Positions 11,480-22,540 of a stretch of 64,000 bases of DNA are shown here, piece by piece. Location: contig NC_073646.1 of NCBI RefSeq assembly GCF_029407905.1, positions 17,688,001 to 17,752,000 of the forward strand. Direction: 5' to 3'. Source of the stretch: Bubalus kerabau (Eukaryota > Chordata > Mammalia > Artiodactyla > Bovidae). Position numbers and translations under genes: made by a program. The notes beneath the pieces were generated by a model, which saw only the letters and a program-made list of their open reading frames with translations, did not search any database and was not told the origin of the DNA. Every line of letters begins with the position of its first letter. Position 1 is the stretch's first letter.

Positions 11480-11502
11480 TACACACACATGTGCACACAT
11501 AT

Positions 11503-11533
<31 letters not shown>

Positions 11534-11545
11534 GTGCACACATTC
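11480..11545. repeat. (CA)n microsatellite
   Basis: An interrupted then pure CA run, the longest uninterrupted stretch ending near 11530. Likely length-polymorphic. Confidence 0.9.
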
Positions 11546-11629
11546 CTGGAAAGAAGGCTACAGTAAATTGTTAAGAGTTGTGACCTTTAAGTAGGGGGAC
11601 TGAGGGATTTTTATTCTACTGTCTCCTGT

Positions 11630-11700
11630 ATGTTTGTATTATATACACATATGTATTATACATACATATATGTATATACATTTATACATACATATAATAA
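11630..11700. repeat. AT-rich alternating ATAC/ATAT tract
   Basis: Repeated tatatac and catacatat motifs between the CA repeat and the BovB start, an imperfect microsatellite. Confidence 0.75.
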
Positions 11701-12005
11701 CAACATAAAAAAACCCCTGTATTGGCAAGGGAGAAAGGGAAAGATATACCCAAATGAATGCAGAGTTTCAGAGACAAGAAAGAAGGGATAAGAAGGCCTT
11801 CTTAAATGAATGATGCAAAGAAATACAGGAAAACAATAGAATGGGAAAGACTAGAGATCTCTTCAAGAAAATTGGAGCTTTCAAGGGAGTATTTCATGTT
11901 TGGATGGGCATGATAAAGGACAGAAATGATAAGGACCTAGCAGAAGCAGAAGAGATTTAGAAGAGGTGGCAGGAATACACAGAAGAACTGTGCAATAAAG
12001 GTCTT

Positions 12006-12838
12006 CAGTTCAGTTCAGTTCAGTCGCTCAGTTGTGTCCGACTCTTTGCGACCCCAAGAATTGCAGCACGCCAGGCCTCCCTGTCCATCACCAACTTCCG
12101 GAGTTCACTCAGACTCACGTCCGTCGAGTCAGTGATGCCATCCAGCCATCTCATCCTCTGTCATCCCCTTCTCCTCCTGCCCCCAGTCCCTCCCAGCATC
12201 AGGGTCTTTTCCAATGAGCCAACTCTTTGCATGAGGTGGCCAAAGTACTGGAGTTTCAGCTTTAGCATCATTCCTTCCAAAGAAATCCCAGGGCTGATCT
12301 CCTTCAGAATGGACTGGTTGGATCTCCTTGCAGTCCAACGGACTCTCAAGAGTCTTCTCCAACACCACAGTTCAAAAGCATCAATTCTTCGGCACTCAGC
12401 CTTCTTCACAGTCCAACTCTCACATCCATACATGACCAGTGGAAAAACCATAGCCTTGACTAGATGAACCTTTGTTGGCAAAGTAATGTCTCTGCTTTTG
12501 AATATGCTATCTAGGTTGGTCATAACTTTCCTTCCAAGGAGTAAGCATCTTTTAATTTCATGGCTGCAGTCACCATCTGCAGTGATTTTGGAGCCCAAAA
12601 AAATAAAGTCTGACACTGTTTCCACTGTTTCCCCATCTATTTCCCATGAAGTGATGGGACCAGATGCCATGATTTTTGTTTTCTGAACGTTGAGCCAACT
12701 TTTTCACTCTCCACTTTCACCTTCATCAAGAGGCTTTTTAGTTCTTCTTCACTTTCTGCCATGAGGGTGATGTCATCTGCATATCTGAGGTTATTGCTAT
12801 TTCTCCCGGCAATCTTGATTCCAGCTTGTGTTTCTTCC
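12006..12838 (-). mobile_element. BovB LINE 3' part, antisense, nested in BovB
   Basis: Starts with the complement of a (TGAAC)n tail (agttcagttcagttcag). Its 169-codon minus frame (12161-12670) retains the C-terminal region (KITADGDCSHEIKRCLLLGR, RIDAFELWCWRRLLRV). Much better preserved than its host, so younger. No clear TSD. Confidence 0.85.
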
Positions 12839-13644
12839 AGTCCCCAGATAATCACAATGGTGTGGTCACTCACCTAGAGCCAGACATCCTGGAGTGCGAA
12901 GTCAAGTGGGCCTTAGGAAGCATTATGACGAACAAAGCTATTAGAGGTGAGAGAATTCCAGCTGAACTATTTCAAATCCTAAAAGATGATGCTGTTAAAG
13001 TGCTCTAGTTAATATGTCAGCAAATTTAGAAAACTCAGCAATGGCCAAAGGACTGGAAAAGGTCAGTTTTCATTCCAATCCCAAAGAAAGTCCAGACTAC
13101 CATACAACTGTGCTCATTTCACATGCTAGCAAGGTTTGCTCAAAATCCTTCAAGCTGGACTAAAACAGTATATGAATAGAGAACTTCCAGATGTACAAGC
13201 TGGGTTTAGAAAAGGGAGGGGAACCAGAGATCAAATTGCCAACATTCATTGGATCATGGAGAAAGCAGGGATTTCCAGAAATAGCTACTTCTGCTTCATT
13301 GACCATACTAAAGCCTTTGACTGTGTGGATCATAACAAACTGTGGAAAATTCTTAAAGAGATGGGAATACCAGACACCTTACCTGCCTCCTGAGAAACCT
13401 GTATGTAGGACAAGAAGCAACAGTTAGAACCAGATACGGAACAAGTGACTGGTTCAGAATTGGGAAAGGAGTTAAGACATTGTATATTGTTACCCTGCTT
13501 ATTTAACTTATATGCAGAGTACATCATAAGAAATGCTAGGTTGGATGAATTACAAGCTGGAATCAAGATTGCCTGGAGACGTATCAACAACCTCAGATAT
13601 GCAAATAAAAGCACTCTAATGACAGAAAGTGAAGAGGAACTAAA

Positions 13645-13756
13645 CAGCTTCTTGTTGAGGGTGAAAGAAGAGAGTGAAAAAGCTGGCTTGAAACTCAAAA
13701 CAGCTTCTTGATGACGGTGAAAGAAGAGAGTGAAAAAGCTGGTTTGAAACTCAACA
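13645..13756 (+). repeat. 56-bp tandem duplication inside BovB
   Basis: Unit 1 is 13645-13700 and unit 2 is 13701-13756, both starting cagcttcttg and containing gtgaaagaagagagtgaaaa. The second unit differs by a few substitutions. 56 is not a multiple of three, so it breaks the frame. Confidence 0.9.
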
Positions 13757-14424
13757 TCCAAAAAACTAAGATCATGGCCTCTGGTCCCATCACTTCATGA
13801 CAAATAGAACGGGGAAAATGGAAGCAGTGACAGAGTTTCTTTTCTTGGGCTCCAAAATCCCTGCAGATGGTGGCTGTAGCCATGAAATTAAAAGAGGCTT
13901 GGTACTTGGACGGAAAGCTATGAAAAACCTAGACAGTGTATTAAAAAACAGAGACATCACCTTACCGACAAAGGTCTGTGCAGTCAAAGCTATGGTTTTT
14001 CCAGTAGTCATGTACGGGTGTGAGAGTTGGACCATAAAGAAGGCTGAGTGCTGAAGAATTGATGCTTTTGAATTGTGATGCTGGAGAAGCCTCTGGAGAG
14101 TTCCTTGGACTGCAGAGAGATCAAATCAGTCAATCCTAAAGGAAATCAACTCTGAATGTTCATTGGAAGGATTAATGCTGAAGCTGAAGCTCTAATACTT
14201 TGGCCACCTGATACGAAGAGCTAATTCACTGGAAAAGACCCTGATGTTGGGAAAGACTGAAGACAAAAGGAGAAGTGGGCAGCAGAAGATGAGACGGTTA
14301 GATAGCATCACTGACTCAATAGATAAGACTTTGAGCAAACTCCAGGATATAAAGGAGCCTGGCATACTGCAGTCCATGGGGTCGCAATGAGTTGTACTTA
14401 GTGACTGAACAACAACCAACAACA

Positions 14425-14936
14425 TTCCATGTCCCGTGTGACCCTGTCCCATCACCACATGAGGGTGACAGGGACCCATAAACCACAATGTGGGGTGGAG
14501 TAGAGACCAGAGTGAAAAGTACAACACTCATCGTCCCAGAAGGGTCACCCAGCCCCGCCTCCCACTGAGTCAGGCCACACCACCTGCGACATGGGGCTTG
14601 TTTGCAGAGTGAGATATTTCTGTCTGACCCAATGTTGATGGGCAGAAACAGGAAAGCTGTTTGCAATTACACAGATGAGCACAAATTCAGCCAACATGCT
14701 CTGCCGAGGAACTCTTCACACTCAGATGGCTAAAGCAAAACCTCGAAGAATGATGAGAGGCCACAATGCCATAAGGAGAAGAAACACTCCCCAAACAGGT
14801 GCATTACAGGAGTGGACCAGCTCCAAGTCCATGCCAACCTACTCTTCACAGTTCCTGGAGGCCACAGCCCCACCCACAAACCCCAAGGAGACCAGCAGAG
14901 TCACTGACCTCTGCTCAGCGTGTCCCAACCTCAGCA
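14425..14936. other. No gene or repeat recognised
   Basis: The plus frame 14675-15076 runs on into an antisense MER20, so it is not credible as a gene. Confidence 0.4.
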
Positions 14937-15112
14937 CCCCTGATCTCCTCCTCTGTTCTGTGCACTGTAGGATGTTGAGCAGAATCCATGGCCTCTGCCT
15001 CCTAGATGCCAATAGCTTCTCCCAAGTTGTGACCACCAAAACTGCCTCTGGACAGTGCCAGACGTCCCCTCAGTGACAAAAATTAGCTCAGCTGAGAACC
15101 AGCAGTCTAACT
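14937..15112 (-). mobile_element. MER20 hAT-Charlie element, antisense
   Basis: Contains gcactgtaggatgttgagca, tcctagatgccaatagcttc and agctgagaaccagcagtc, the MER20 complement with small gaps. Confidence 0.75.
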
Positions 15113-15739
15113 GCTTTTCTAAGTCAGTAGGTGCCCAGGGGTAGCCAGACAAAATGTATTTGGTGAATTCAGTGCAAGAACTGCTCTTGTTAGGCTGAAT
15201 TCCCCAAACATGGAACTTGGTGGTATGGGATCTCCTGCTGACACTGACCATGAACCCAGAAGTAACACGTGCTTAGGGAGGCAGTGGAGCAAGCTGGTTC
15301 AGGGTCTGGCTTGCTCAGTTGTTTGCCTCTTGGGTGCCTGTGGCAGAGATAGCCGTGTGGTCTCCAAAGCCTTTTCTTCCTGGACAAGCAACTGGACTAC
15401 ATTTTCCAGCCTCCTCTGCAGAGAGCTGTAGCCAAAAGACCTTGGGTGGAAGCGAAAGTGATAGTCATAACTTCAAGGTCCGCCTCATAAAAACTTCCCA
15501 CGCAAAGGTCAATCCTCAACTCTCTCCCAATCACCAGCTGGAGATGAAACCCTCCAAGGCCTGAGAAGATGGCAGAGCCACAAGATGGAAGGAGTCTGGG
15601 TTGCTGAATCACTGCATGGAAGGCCACAGGGGAGAAGACCCACAAAGGGCTTGCAAGCAAGAAATAAGGACCACAAAATCTTGGCGGCTGATCTATTGCA
15701 GCTGTTACCCTTAAGTAATAACGGCGCCTTTTAAGCGGG
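15113..15739. other. No gene or repeat recognised
   Basis: Unassigned. Frames on both strands of 73-119 codons overlap and lack domains. Confidence 0.4.
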
Positions 15740-16110
15740 TCACTTGAGCTCTCCAAGCTTCAGTTTCCTCCTCTGTAAAATGTGGATAACACCAGTACCT
15801 TCCTCATTTGGTTGTGAAGACCAACTGAGAGAGCACTTGGGACAGTGCCTGGAGCACAGTAAGCCTTGATGTGTGCATGCTCAGTCATGTCCGATTCTTT
15901 GCAATCCCATGGCCTGTAGCCCACCAGGCTCCTCTGTTCATGGGGGTTTCCCAGGCAAGAATACCACAGTGGGTTGCCATGCCGTGCTCCAGGGGATATT
16001 CCCAATCCAGGGATCAAACCCATGTCTCCTGTGGCTCCTGCATTGGCAGGTGAATTCTTTACCACTGAGCCACCTGGGAAGCCCAAGCCTAATGATTAGT
16101 GTGGAGAAGA
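15740..16110 (+). mobile_element. MIR SINE, sense, interrupted by Bov-tA
   Basis: The gcttcagtttcctcctctgt core and tgaagaccaactgagagagc to ggagcacagtaagcct are MIR. The element continues briefly after the Bov-tA with aagcctaatgattagtgtgg. Confidence 0.7.
15872..16084 (-). mobile_element. Bov-tA SINE, antisense
   Basis: The BovB-type tail complement comes first (atgctcagtcatgtccgatt), then the tRNA-like head complement (ccagggatcaaacccatg, gagccacctgggaagccc). Flanking aagccttgatg and aagcctaatg look like a diverged TSD inside the host MIR. Confidence 0.85.
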
Positions 16111-16257
16111 GCCACAACTGAACTCCGGCCCCTTGCATTATCCCTTCCATGAATTCTTTTCCAAGTCACACTCAGTCACACTCCAGATCACTGGAGAATG
16201 ACCTGCCCCATCTTCAAACACCTTAGGGACACTTTGGCCTTTTAGGCACAATTCTTG

Positions 16258-16454
16258 GGCTTCCCTTGTGGCTCAGCTGATAAAGAATCCACCTGTAATG
16301 CAGGAGACCTGGGTTCAATCCCTAGGTTGGGAAGATCCCTGGGAGAAGAGAAAGGCTACCCACTCCTGTATCCTGGCCTGGAGAATTCCATAGACTGTAT
16401 AGTCCATGGGGTCACAAAGAGTTGGACATGACTGAGTGACTTTCAGTTTCACTT
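16258..16454 (+). mobile_element. Bov-tA SINE, sense
   Basis: Head ggcttcccttgtggctcagc, B-box-like gggttcaatccctagg, BovB tail gagttggacatgactgagtg. Short TSD ttcttg at 16252-16257 and 16455-16460. Confidence 0.9.
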
Positions 16455-17214
16455 TTCTTGTATGAGGCTAGGGACCCTCATTTTATCACGTGGTTGTCCA
16501 TGCATTTCTTAAGCATCTTGGCCCCTCTGTACCAAAGGGGCCACTGAGAAGTCAACGTGACCCTGAACAAGGATGGAAGAGAACCCCACCCATGAATCAT
16601 CCACAGGATGTCTCTCCTCTGCTTCTCCAGCCCCAACAAAATGAGGCAGAATAAAATCTGAAAGCAGACACATAATGGGATCTTTGGCACCAAGCCAATG
16701 GACACCCTTCCTGGATCTCTGTAACTTGGGATCCTAAAGGGAGTGGCTGAGAGTTAAGCCCCAAAGACACCCCTCCGCACCCTGCTCCTCCCCTTCTCCA
16801 GCCAGTGTAGACACCAGCTCCTGGAGACAGAGGGAAGGCTGAGCCTTTCCGCCCACTCTGCCTATTCTTCACCCACTTGTGTGCTTTTTTTTCCCCTGGT
16901 AAATCATGTCCTTGCCTAAGGCCATCTCTAGACATAATTGCCATTATAAGTCAACTACATTCTGTCCTGATTTAATGCAGGGGGTGGGGGTCAGGCAGAC
17001 ACCCAGGGAGGCAGTTTTCATGTCAACTTACAAAGAGGGAAAGAAAATTACACCCACTGTGCATCTGCTGTGTGCTAAGTGTCCTGCACTCATGTCAGCT
17101 CACCCATCCTTCGTGAAGGCAGGAGCCGTATCTGCCTTGCTCACCTCTGTGTCTCCAGTGCTACACAATCTTGGGCATGCGGGAGCTGGTCAGTAAGTAC
17201 TTATCCCCTAAGCC
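16455..17214. other. No gene recognised; possible old L2/MIR debris
   Basis: 17055-17210 (cactgtgcatctgctgtgtg, tctgccttgctcacctctgt) loosely resembles L2/MIR 3' ends. The rest is unassigned. Confidence 0.35.
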
Positions 17215-17760
17215 CCCTCCCACGGCCCCTACTTATCACTGACCTCACTGCATGAGTTACTACCCTCATTAACGTGCTCTGGTCACTTAACCTTCCTTCT
17301 TTTCTTTGAATAAGGTCATTGTTACCTCAGGGCCTTTGCATATGCCATTTCTTCTGCCTAGCATGTCCCTCTCTCCCATCTCTGCAGGGCTGGTCCTCTC
17401 TCAGCTTCCCTGGTGGTCTAGTGGCTAAGACTCTGTAGCTCCCAAAACAGGGGGTCTGGGTTCAATTCCTGGTCACGGAACTAGATCCCACATGTCACAA
17501 CTAAAGATCCCATGCGCTGCAACTAAGATCCAGCTCAGCTAACTAAATAAATATTAAAAAAATAATAATAAAGTAATGCTCCAGGTCCCCTCTGTTGCCT
17601 TCCTTTACTTTTCTTTAGGTGTGTGTTTGTTTTTTGTTTATCTCACCCCAACTAGAATGCCATCCATGAAAGGATGGATTATTTCTATCTTTCTGTTATT
17701 TCTCTAGCAACTAAGCACAGCATTGCAGCACAGTAGGGGCTTGATAAATATTTGAGGCTA
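17215..17760 (+). mobile_element. L2 LINE 3' end, split by CHR SINE
   Basis: ctcagggcctttgcatatgc before the SINE, then aactagaatgccatccatga and gtaggggcttgataaatatt after it, are the classic L2 3' blocks. Interrupted at 17402-17583. Confidence 0.75.
17402..17583 (+). mobile_element. CHR-type tRNA SINE, sense, in L2
   Basis: cagcttccctggtggtctag head, gggttcaattcctggtca B box, caactaagatccagctcagc and an AT-rich (AAT)n tail. TSD ggtcctctct (17392-17401) versus ggtcccctct (17584-17593), one mismatch. Confidence 0.85.
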
Positions 17761-17762
17761 TC

Positions 17763-18347
17763 CAAAATCACTGCAGATGGTGATTGTACCCATGAAATTA
17801 AAAAACACTTACTCCTTGGAAGGAAAGTTATGACCAACCTAGATAGCATATTCAAAAGCAGAGACATTACTTTGCCAACAAAGGTCCGTCTAGTCAAAGC
17901 TATGGTTGTTCCAGTGGTCATGTATGGATGTGAGAATTGGACTGTGAAGAAAGCTGAGCACCAAAGAATTGATGCTTTTGAACTGTGGTGTTGGAGAAGA
18001 CTCTTGAGAGTCCCTTGGACTGCAAGGAGATCCAACCAATCCATTCTAAAGGAGATCAGCCCTGGGATTTCTTTGGAAGGAATGATGCTAAAGCTGAAAC
18101 TCCAGTACTTTGGCCACCTCATGCAAACAGTTGACTCATTGGAAAAGACCCTAATGCTGGGAGGGACTGGGGACGGGAGGAGAAGGGGACGACAGAGGAT
18201 GAGATGGCTGGATGGCATCACCAACTGGATGGACATGAGTTTGAGTGAACTCCGGGAGTTGGTGATGGACAGGGAGGCCTGGCGTGCTGCGATTCATGGG
18301 GTCGCAAAGAGTCGGACATGACTGAGCGACTGAACTGAACTGAACTG
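17763..18347 (+). mobile_element. BovB LINE 3' end, well preserved
   Basis: Only the last ~585 bases, but the C-terminal frame is open for 189 codons (17752-18321): KITADGDCTHEIKKHLLLGR, RIDAFELWCWRRLLRV, RWLDGITNWMDMSLSELREL. Ends in a (TGAAC)n tail. The lack of frameshifts suggests a young copy. No clear TSD. It abuts the 5' end of a MIR. Confidence 0.9.
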
Positions 18348-18570
18348 GGCAGTGGCGAGCCCGGACTCTGGATCCAGACAACCCGAGTCTGAATGCTGGC
18401 TCCAGGGTCTTGAACCTGGTGCTCATCTATCACTCAGTCTCCTCACTAACCTGATGACGACACCCCCATCATAGTGTTTGCGTGAGGATTAAATAAGTTA
18501 ATTCAAGTGAAAACAGTTGGAGTAGCTCCTGGCATATAGGAGATGCTATATGTGTCATTATCCTTGTTAA
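18348..18570 (+). mobile_element. MIR SINE, sense, near full length
   Basis: Starts gggcagtggcgagcccggac, then actctggatccagacaac, and ends gtgaggattaaataagttaa and ctcctggcatataggagatg. Confidence 0.75.
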
Positions 18571-18579
18571 AAGCTGAAT

Positions 18580-18905
18580 GAACAGGGTGGGGAGGGGAGG
18601 GGTGAGGAAGAAGGCAGTCAAAAGGTACAAACTTCCAGTTGTAAGATAAATAAGTACTGGGCATGTAACGTACAACATGTTGACTATAGTTAACACAGTA
18701 TGATACACAGGAAAGTTAAGAGTTCTCATCATAGGGGGAAATTTTTTTCTTTTATAAAATTGTATCTATAGGAGATGATAGATGTTAGAAGCCTATTGTG
18801 GTGATCGTTTCACAATTTATATGTAAATCAAACCATCCTGCTGTACATCTTAAACATGCGCACTGATGGATGTCAATTACTTCCCAATAAAACTGGGGAA
18901 AAAAA
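18580..18905 (+). mobile_element. L1M 3' end, sense
   Basis: ggtacaaacttccagttgta, ttgactatagttaacacagt, ctgctgtacatcttaaacat and cttcccaataaaactgggg are the conserved L1M 3' UTR blocks, followed by an A-rich end. Confidence 0.8.
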
Positions 18906-19774
18906 GAAATTTAAAATAAGAAACCAGGGGGGGAAATGAACACCTCAAAGATAGTTTCTATATGCATCTGGAAAATGAAGAATGGCAGCTCAAAGATATT
19001 AAAAGTGATATAGCAACCAAACTCTGGAATCTGGTTTTCTGATTTTGAAGACACAGCAAATAGCTCTGGAAATACCACTACAGCAAAGGCTATCCTTGAA
19101 ATAGAGAGACAGGTAACACTACAGCTTGTGCCCTGCAGGCCCTGGCATTTTAAAGGTTAAGCCTTCTCCAGCTGACTGGCAGCTCTGGGTTGGCAGGGCC
19201 AGGATGAGGCAATGGACAGAAGGGATGTCTGAAAGGATACTCTCGATTTCTGCCTTTATTCCACACACAAGCCAGCCCCCTCTCCCAGTTGCTGGCTCGG
19301 CTGCCGAGCCTGACTGCCTGCAGCCAGCATTGAGGTACAGGCGAGGCCGAACCTGGCCTCCACTGGCTCCCCTTTCTCAGGCCCTTAGGGACACGGACGA
19401 CTGGATAAATCCCCAGCCCCCTGATGGTGGCCCTCATGGAGACTTGTCTGGAATGAGGCTTCATCCAAAGGCACCAAAATTATTAAACAGCCATGCAAGT
19501 GGAATAAAGGCCCCCAGGAACTCGGGCAGCTGGCCTGGTCTTCAAAGGCTGCCACTGCAACCCAAAATGAATGTTTAAGATCCAGCCAAGTTTTGCCCCC
19601 TGAGTGGACTCTGGTAGCCTCAAGGAGCTCTCTGGAGGAGAGGTGAGGTGGGGGTGCTGCTGGGGGCTCCATGTTCTGCCAGGGGAGCCCCACTATGACA
19701 GGTCTCCACCTCCACCTCCTGATGACTTGGCCTCTACCCATGTGCAAGGTCAAAGCCACAATCCACAGAACCCT
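18906..19774. other. No gene or repeat recognised, GC-rich
   Basis: Moderately GC-rich. Long overlapping frames on both strands (plus 19126-19578, plus 19604-20089, minus 19385-19831) have proline/glycine-rich products with no domain, as expected from base composition. Confidence 0.4.
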
Positions 19775-19930
19775 CACCAAGCACTGTGCCAAGCCTGTGG
19801 CAAACACGATTTCCTTTTGTCCCTGCAACACCCTGTGAGGTGGCAGCTGAGATCTACAAACAAGGAAATCCTAGTTCAGAGTCAAGTACCTTGCCAAGAT
19901 AGGGAATTGTCCTTTACATCTAATCCACTG
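19775..19930 (-). mobile_element. MIR SINE, antisense, degenerate
   Basis: aagcactgtgccaagcctgt, caacaccctgtgaggtggca and gtcaagtaccttgccaagat resemble the MIR complement. Confidence 0.5.
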
Positions 19931-20039
19931 GCATGTTTTGTTGTCTCTGCCAATGTAATTACATCCCATCGTGTCATTTCTCTGAATCCCCTCTGCCACC
20001 TCCCTGGCCCAAGCCACCTTTACCTCTCCCCTGGATCAT

Positions 20040-20265
20040 CAGCATACAGCCTCACACATGGACTTCTCACTCCCCTACCAGCTCCCTGACAGCCCATTCT
20101 CGACTCAACAGCTGGAATGAAACTTTAGAACATTATCCAAATCCTATCACTTCCCAGTCAAAACCCCCCAAAAGTGTCGCAAAGCACCTGGAAAAAGTTG
20201 CAAACTTCTGGCTCTACAGGTTCTGTTTGATCTGCCCCCTCCTGCTTCTCCATATATTGGAGTAA
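20040..20265 (+). mobile_element. L2 LINE fragment, sense
   Basis: gaacattatccaaatcctat, cacttcccagtcaaaacccc and tctggctctacaggttctgt match the L2 region upstream of its 3' end. Confidence 0.6.
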
Positions 20266-20296
20266 CGTGGGAGAACAGAGGAGGGTCTTCTTGCTA

Positions 20297-20430
20297 TTCA
20301 AACTGTGGTCCCCATACCAGCACTGGTGCCATGCAATGTATTAGAAATATAGATGCTCAAGTCCTATCTCAGACTGGTTGGGAATCTGCATTTTAACAAG
20401 ATTCCCCCAGGTGACTCATACACACATAAG
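20297..20430 (-). mobile_element. MER5A hAT-Charlie element, antisense
   Basis: caaactgtggtccccatacc, ttagaaatatagatgctcaa, aatctgcattttaacaagat and cccccaggtgactcatacac follow the MER5A complement. Confidence 0.75.
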
Positions 20431-20954
20431 TGTATGCTGAAGAGTCAGTTGGAACCAAACAGACTGAGTGGGAAGCTTGGCTCAGCCACTCACCAGCTGG
20501 GTGACTTGGCACAAGTGACTAGTGACTTGCTAGTGACTAGTGCAATGAAGAATTCACTTACCCAAAGCGAGGTCTGGTCTATGCCCGTGGCTCCCGGGAG
20601 GTGATCTCCAAGACCCTGGGATGTCTGGCAGGCATGCCTTTGTGTGCCTGGGGGCTCTGGCCGTGGGACTAACAATGTGATTTATGATGGGAGCTTTCAG
20701 TCACTCAGTTCAGTTCAGACCCGTCATGACTGAGGCACAAGTTGGACCTCTAGGCGGTGCTGGAGACAGAAGGTCGGCCACTGGACAGAGTGTGATCAAG
20801 CCCCAGTTAAAACTCTAGATATCAAAGGCTCCTTGGTTGGCAATACTCTATGCACACTGTTACCCCCTTGTGACCAGGTGGAGGTACTGCCACCCATGAC
20901 TCCACAGGAAGAGGATGACAGGACCCTCTGGACTCTGCCCTGAGCGTCTCTTTC

Positions 20955-21078
20955 CTCAGTTCAGTTCAGTCGCTCAGTCGCGTCCGACCTTTGCGACCCC
21001 ATGAACTGCAGCACTCCAGGCCTCCCTGTCCATCACCAACTCCTGGAGTCTACCCAAACCCATGTCCATCAAGTCGGT
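20955..21078 (-). mobile_element. BovB 3' tip, antisense
   Basis: Tail complement ctcagttcagttcagtcgct, then catcaccaactcctggagtc. Only about 124 bases. A second short cactcagttcagttcag motif at about 20702 may be another remnant. Confidence 0.8.
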
Positions 21079-21314
21079 GGACAGATTCTAATTTGCATCC
21101 TTTCACTATCATAAAACTGTGGTCATAAATAGTGCTTTCCTGAGTCCTGTGTATCATTCTGGTAACATATTAAACCTGAGTGTGGTCACAGAGCTTGTGA
21201 ATTTGTAGCCCATTGGCCTGAAGTGAAGGTGGTTCTGGGGATTCCTGAGCTGGGTGTCTGAATCGAGGACAGCCTTGTGGGGATGCTCTCTCAGTCTTTG
21301 CAGTTGATTCAACT

Positions 21315-21850
21315 CATCTCATTTCCCTTCTCTGAGCTTCAGTTTCCCCAGCTGAAAAATAGCCATCAAAGAGACCATACCTTATATGGTGTTGAAAGAT
21401 AAGTGAGATAATGAATACATAGGAGGCTCACAATAACCTCAAATATTACTGTTCCCATCGTTCAGACGGAGAAGGCAATGGCACCCCACTCCAGTACTCT
21501 TGCCTGGAAAATTCCATGGACGGAGGAGCCTGGTAGGCTGCAGTCCATGGGGTCGCTAAGAGTCGGACATGACTGAGTGACTTCACTTTCACTTTCCACT
21601 TTCATGCATTGGAGAAGGAAATGGCAACCTACTCCAGTGTTCTTGCTTGGAGAATCCCAAGGACGGAGAAGCCTGGTAGGCTGCAGTCCATGGGGTCGCA
21701 CAGAGTCGGACACGACTGAAGCGACTGAGCAGCAGCAGCAGCATCGTTCAGACAAGAAAACTGAGGCTCGGAGAGGTAAAGCAGCTTGCCTGCAGTCACA
21801 CAGAGTGTGAAGCTAGATCTAGCTGACCTTGTCCACATGCAGTACTGTCT
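21315..21850. mobile_element. Opposed MIR copies with BOV-A2 insertion
   Basis: 21315-21440 is MIR sense (gagcttcagtttccccagct, agataagtgagataatgaat). From about 21441, MIR antisense runs on past the BOV-A2 (aagaaaactgaggctcggag at 21754, gcagtcacacagagtgtgaa). Confidence 0.65.
21468..21741 (+). mobile_element. BOV-A2 dimeric SINE
   Basis: Both monomers and the (AGC)n tail are present. Perfect 12-base TSD catcgttcagac at 21456-21467 and 21742-21753. Well preserved. Confidence 0.95.
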
Positions 21851-21943
21851 ACTCATGACATGTTGATGCTTTCTGGGAAGGGAAGGACAGTACTGGTTCT
21901 GTTGAGTTGGAGTCATTCACCCCCACCCCAATGCTCCCCACTG

Positions 21944-22540
21944 TTTCTCTTCTCTCCTGAGATCCATGTGACATGAATATTAGACTTTTTAATATTTCTC
22001 CATAGGTCTTTTTTCTATTCTTTCCCTCTCCCCTGCCACCACTCAGAGAATTTTTTATTCTCTGTTGTTCAGATTGCCTAATTTCTCCTGATCTCGCTTC
22101 AAGTTCACAAACTCTTCCCTCTGTTATTTCCATTTTGCTATTGAGTCCATCCAATGAATATTTTATTTCAGTTATTGTACTTTTCAGCTCTAAATTTTCC
22201 ATTTGGTTCTTTTTTATACCTTCTATTCCTGTATCTGCTGGTCTGTTGATCTTCTCTATCTTACCGTTCTTTTCAAGATGGTTCACCCTTACTTTCTGAA
22301 GCATGGTTATAATAGCTGTTTTAATGTCTTTGATAATTTCAATATCTGGGTCATCTTGTGGTTAATGTTTGTTGATTATATTAACTCTAGGAATTTGTCA
22401 AATTTTGCTCGGTCTTCATACATCAGGTAATTTGGGATTGCAACCTGGGTATTTCAAATCTTATGACAGTATAGGTGTTGTCCCAATTCTACTGAATATG
22501 TTGATCTTTTTTACTTCTAGCAGGCAGATGATCACAGGCT
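21944..22540 (-). mobile_element. HAL1/L1-like ORF1 remnant, antisense
   Basis: The minus frame 21849-22304 has an L1 ORF1-type coiled coil (LNSKMEITEGRVCELEARSG, IRQSEQQRIKN). The DNA blocks ttatttcagttattgtactt and catttggttctttttatacc are typical of HAL1 or old L1. Confidence 0.6.

Larger units (their letters stand above)
11728..14424 (+). mobile_element. BovB LINE, sense, split by antisense BovB
   Basis: The left piece (11728-12005) runs from aaagatatacccaaatgaat to gcaataaaggtcttc. The right piece resumes at about 12842 with ccagataatcacaatggtg and continues through reverse transcriptase (FIDHTKAFDCVDHNKLWK near 13300-13350) to a (AAC)n-type tail. Many frameshifts, plus a 56-base tandem duplication at 13645-13756. 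Relative to the consensus only a few bases are missing at the interruption, so the two pieces are one element. Confidence 0.85.

Noticed and set aside
19126..20089. Three overlapping frames of 148-161 codons on both strands
   Set aside because: Mutually exclusive frames, low-complexity products, no splice or start context. The 3' part overlaps MIR and L2 fragments.
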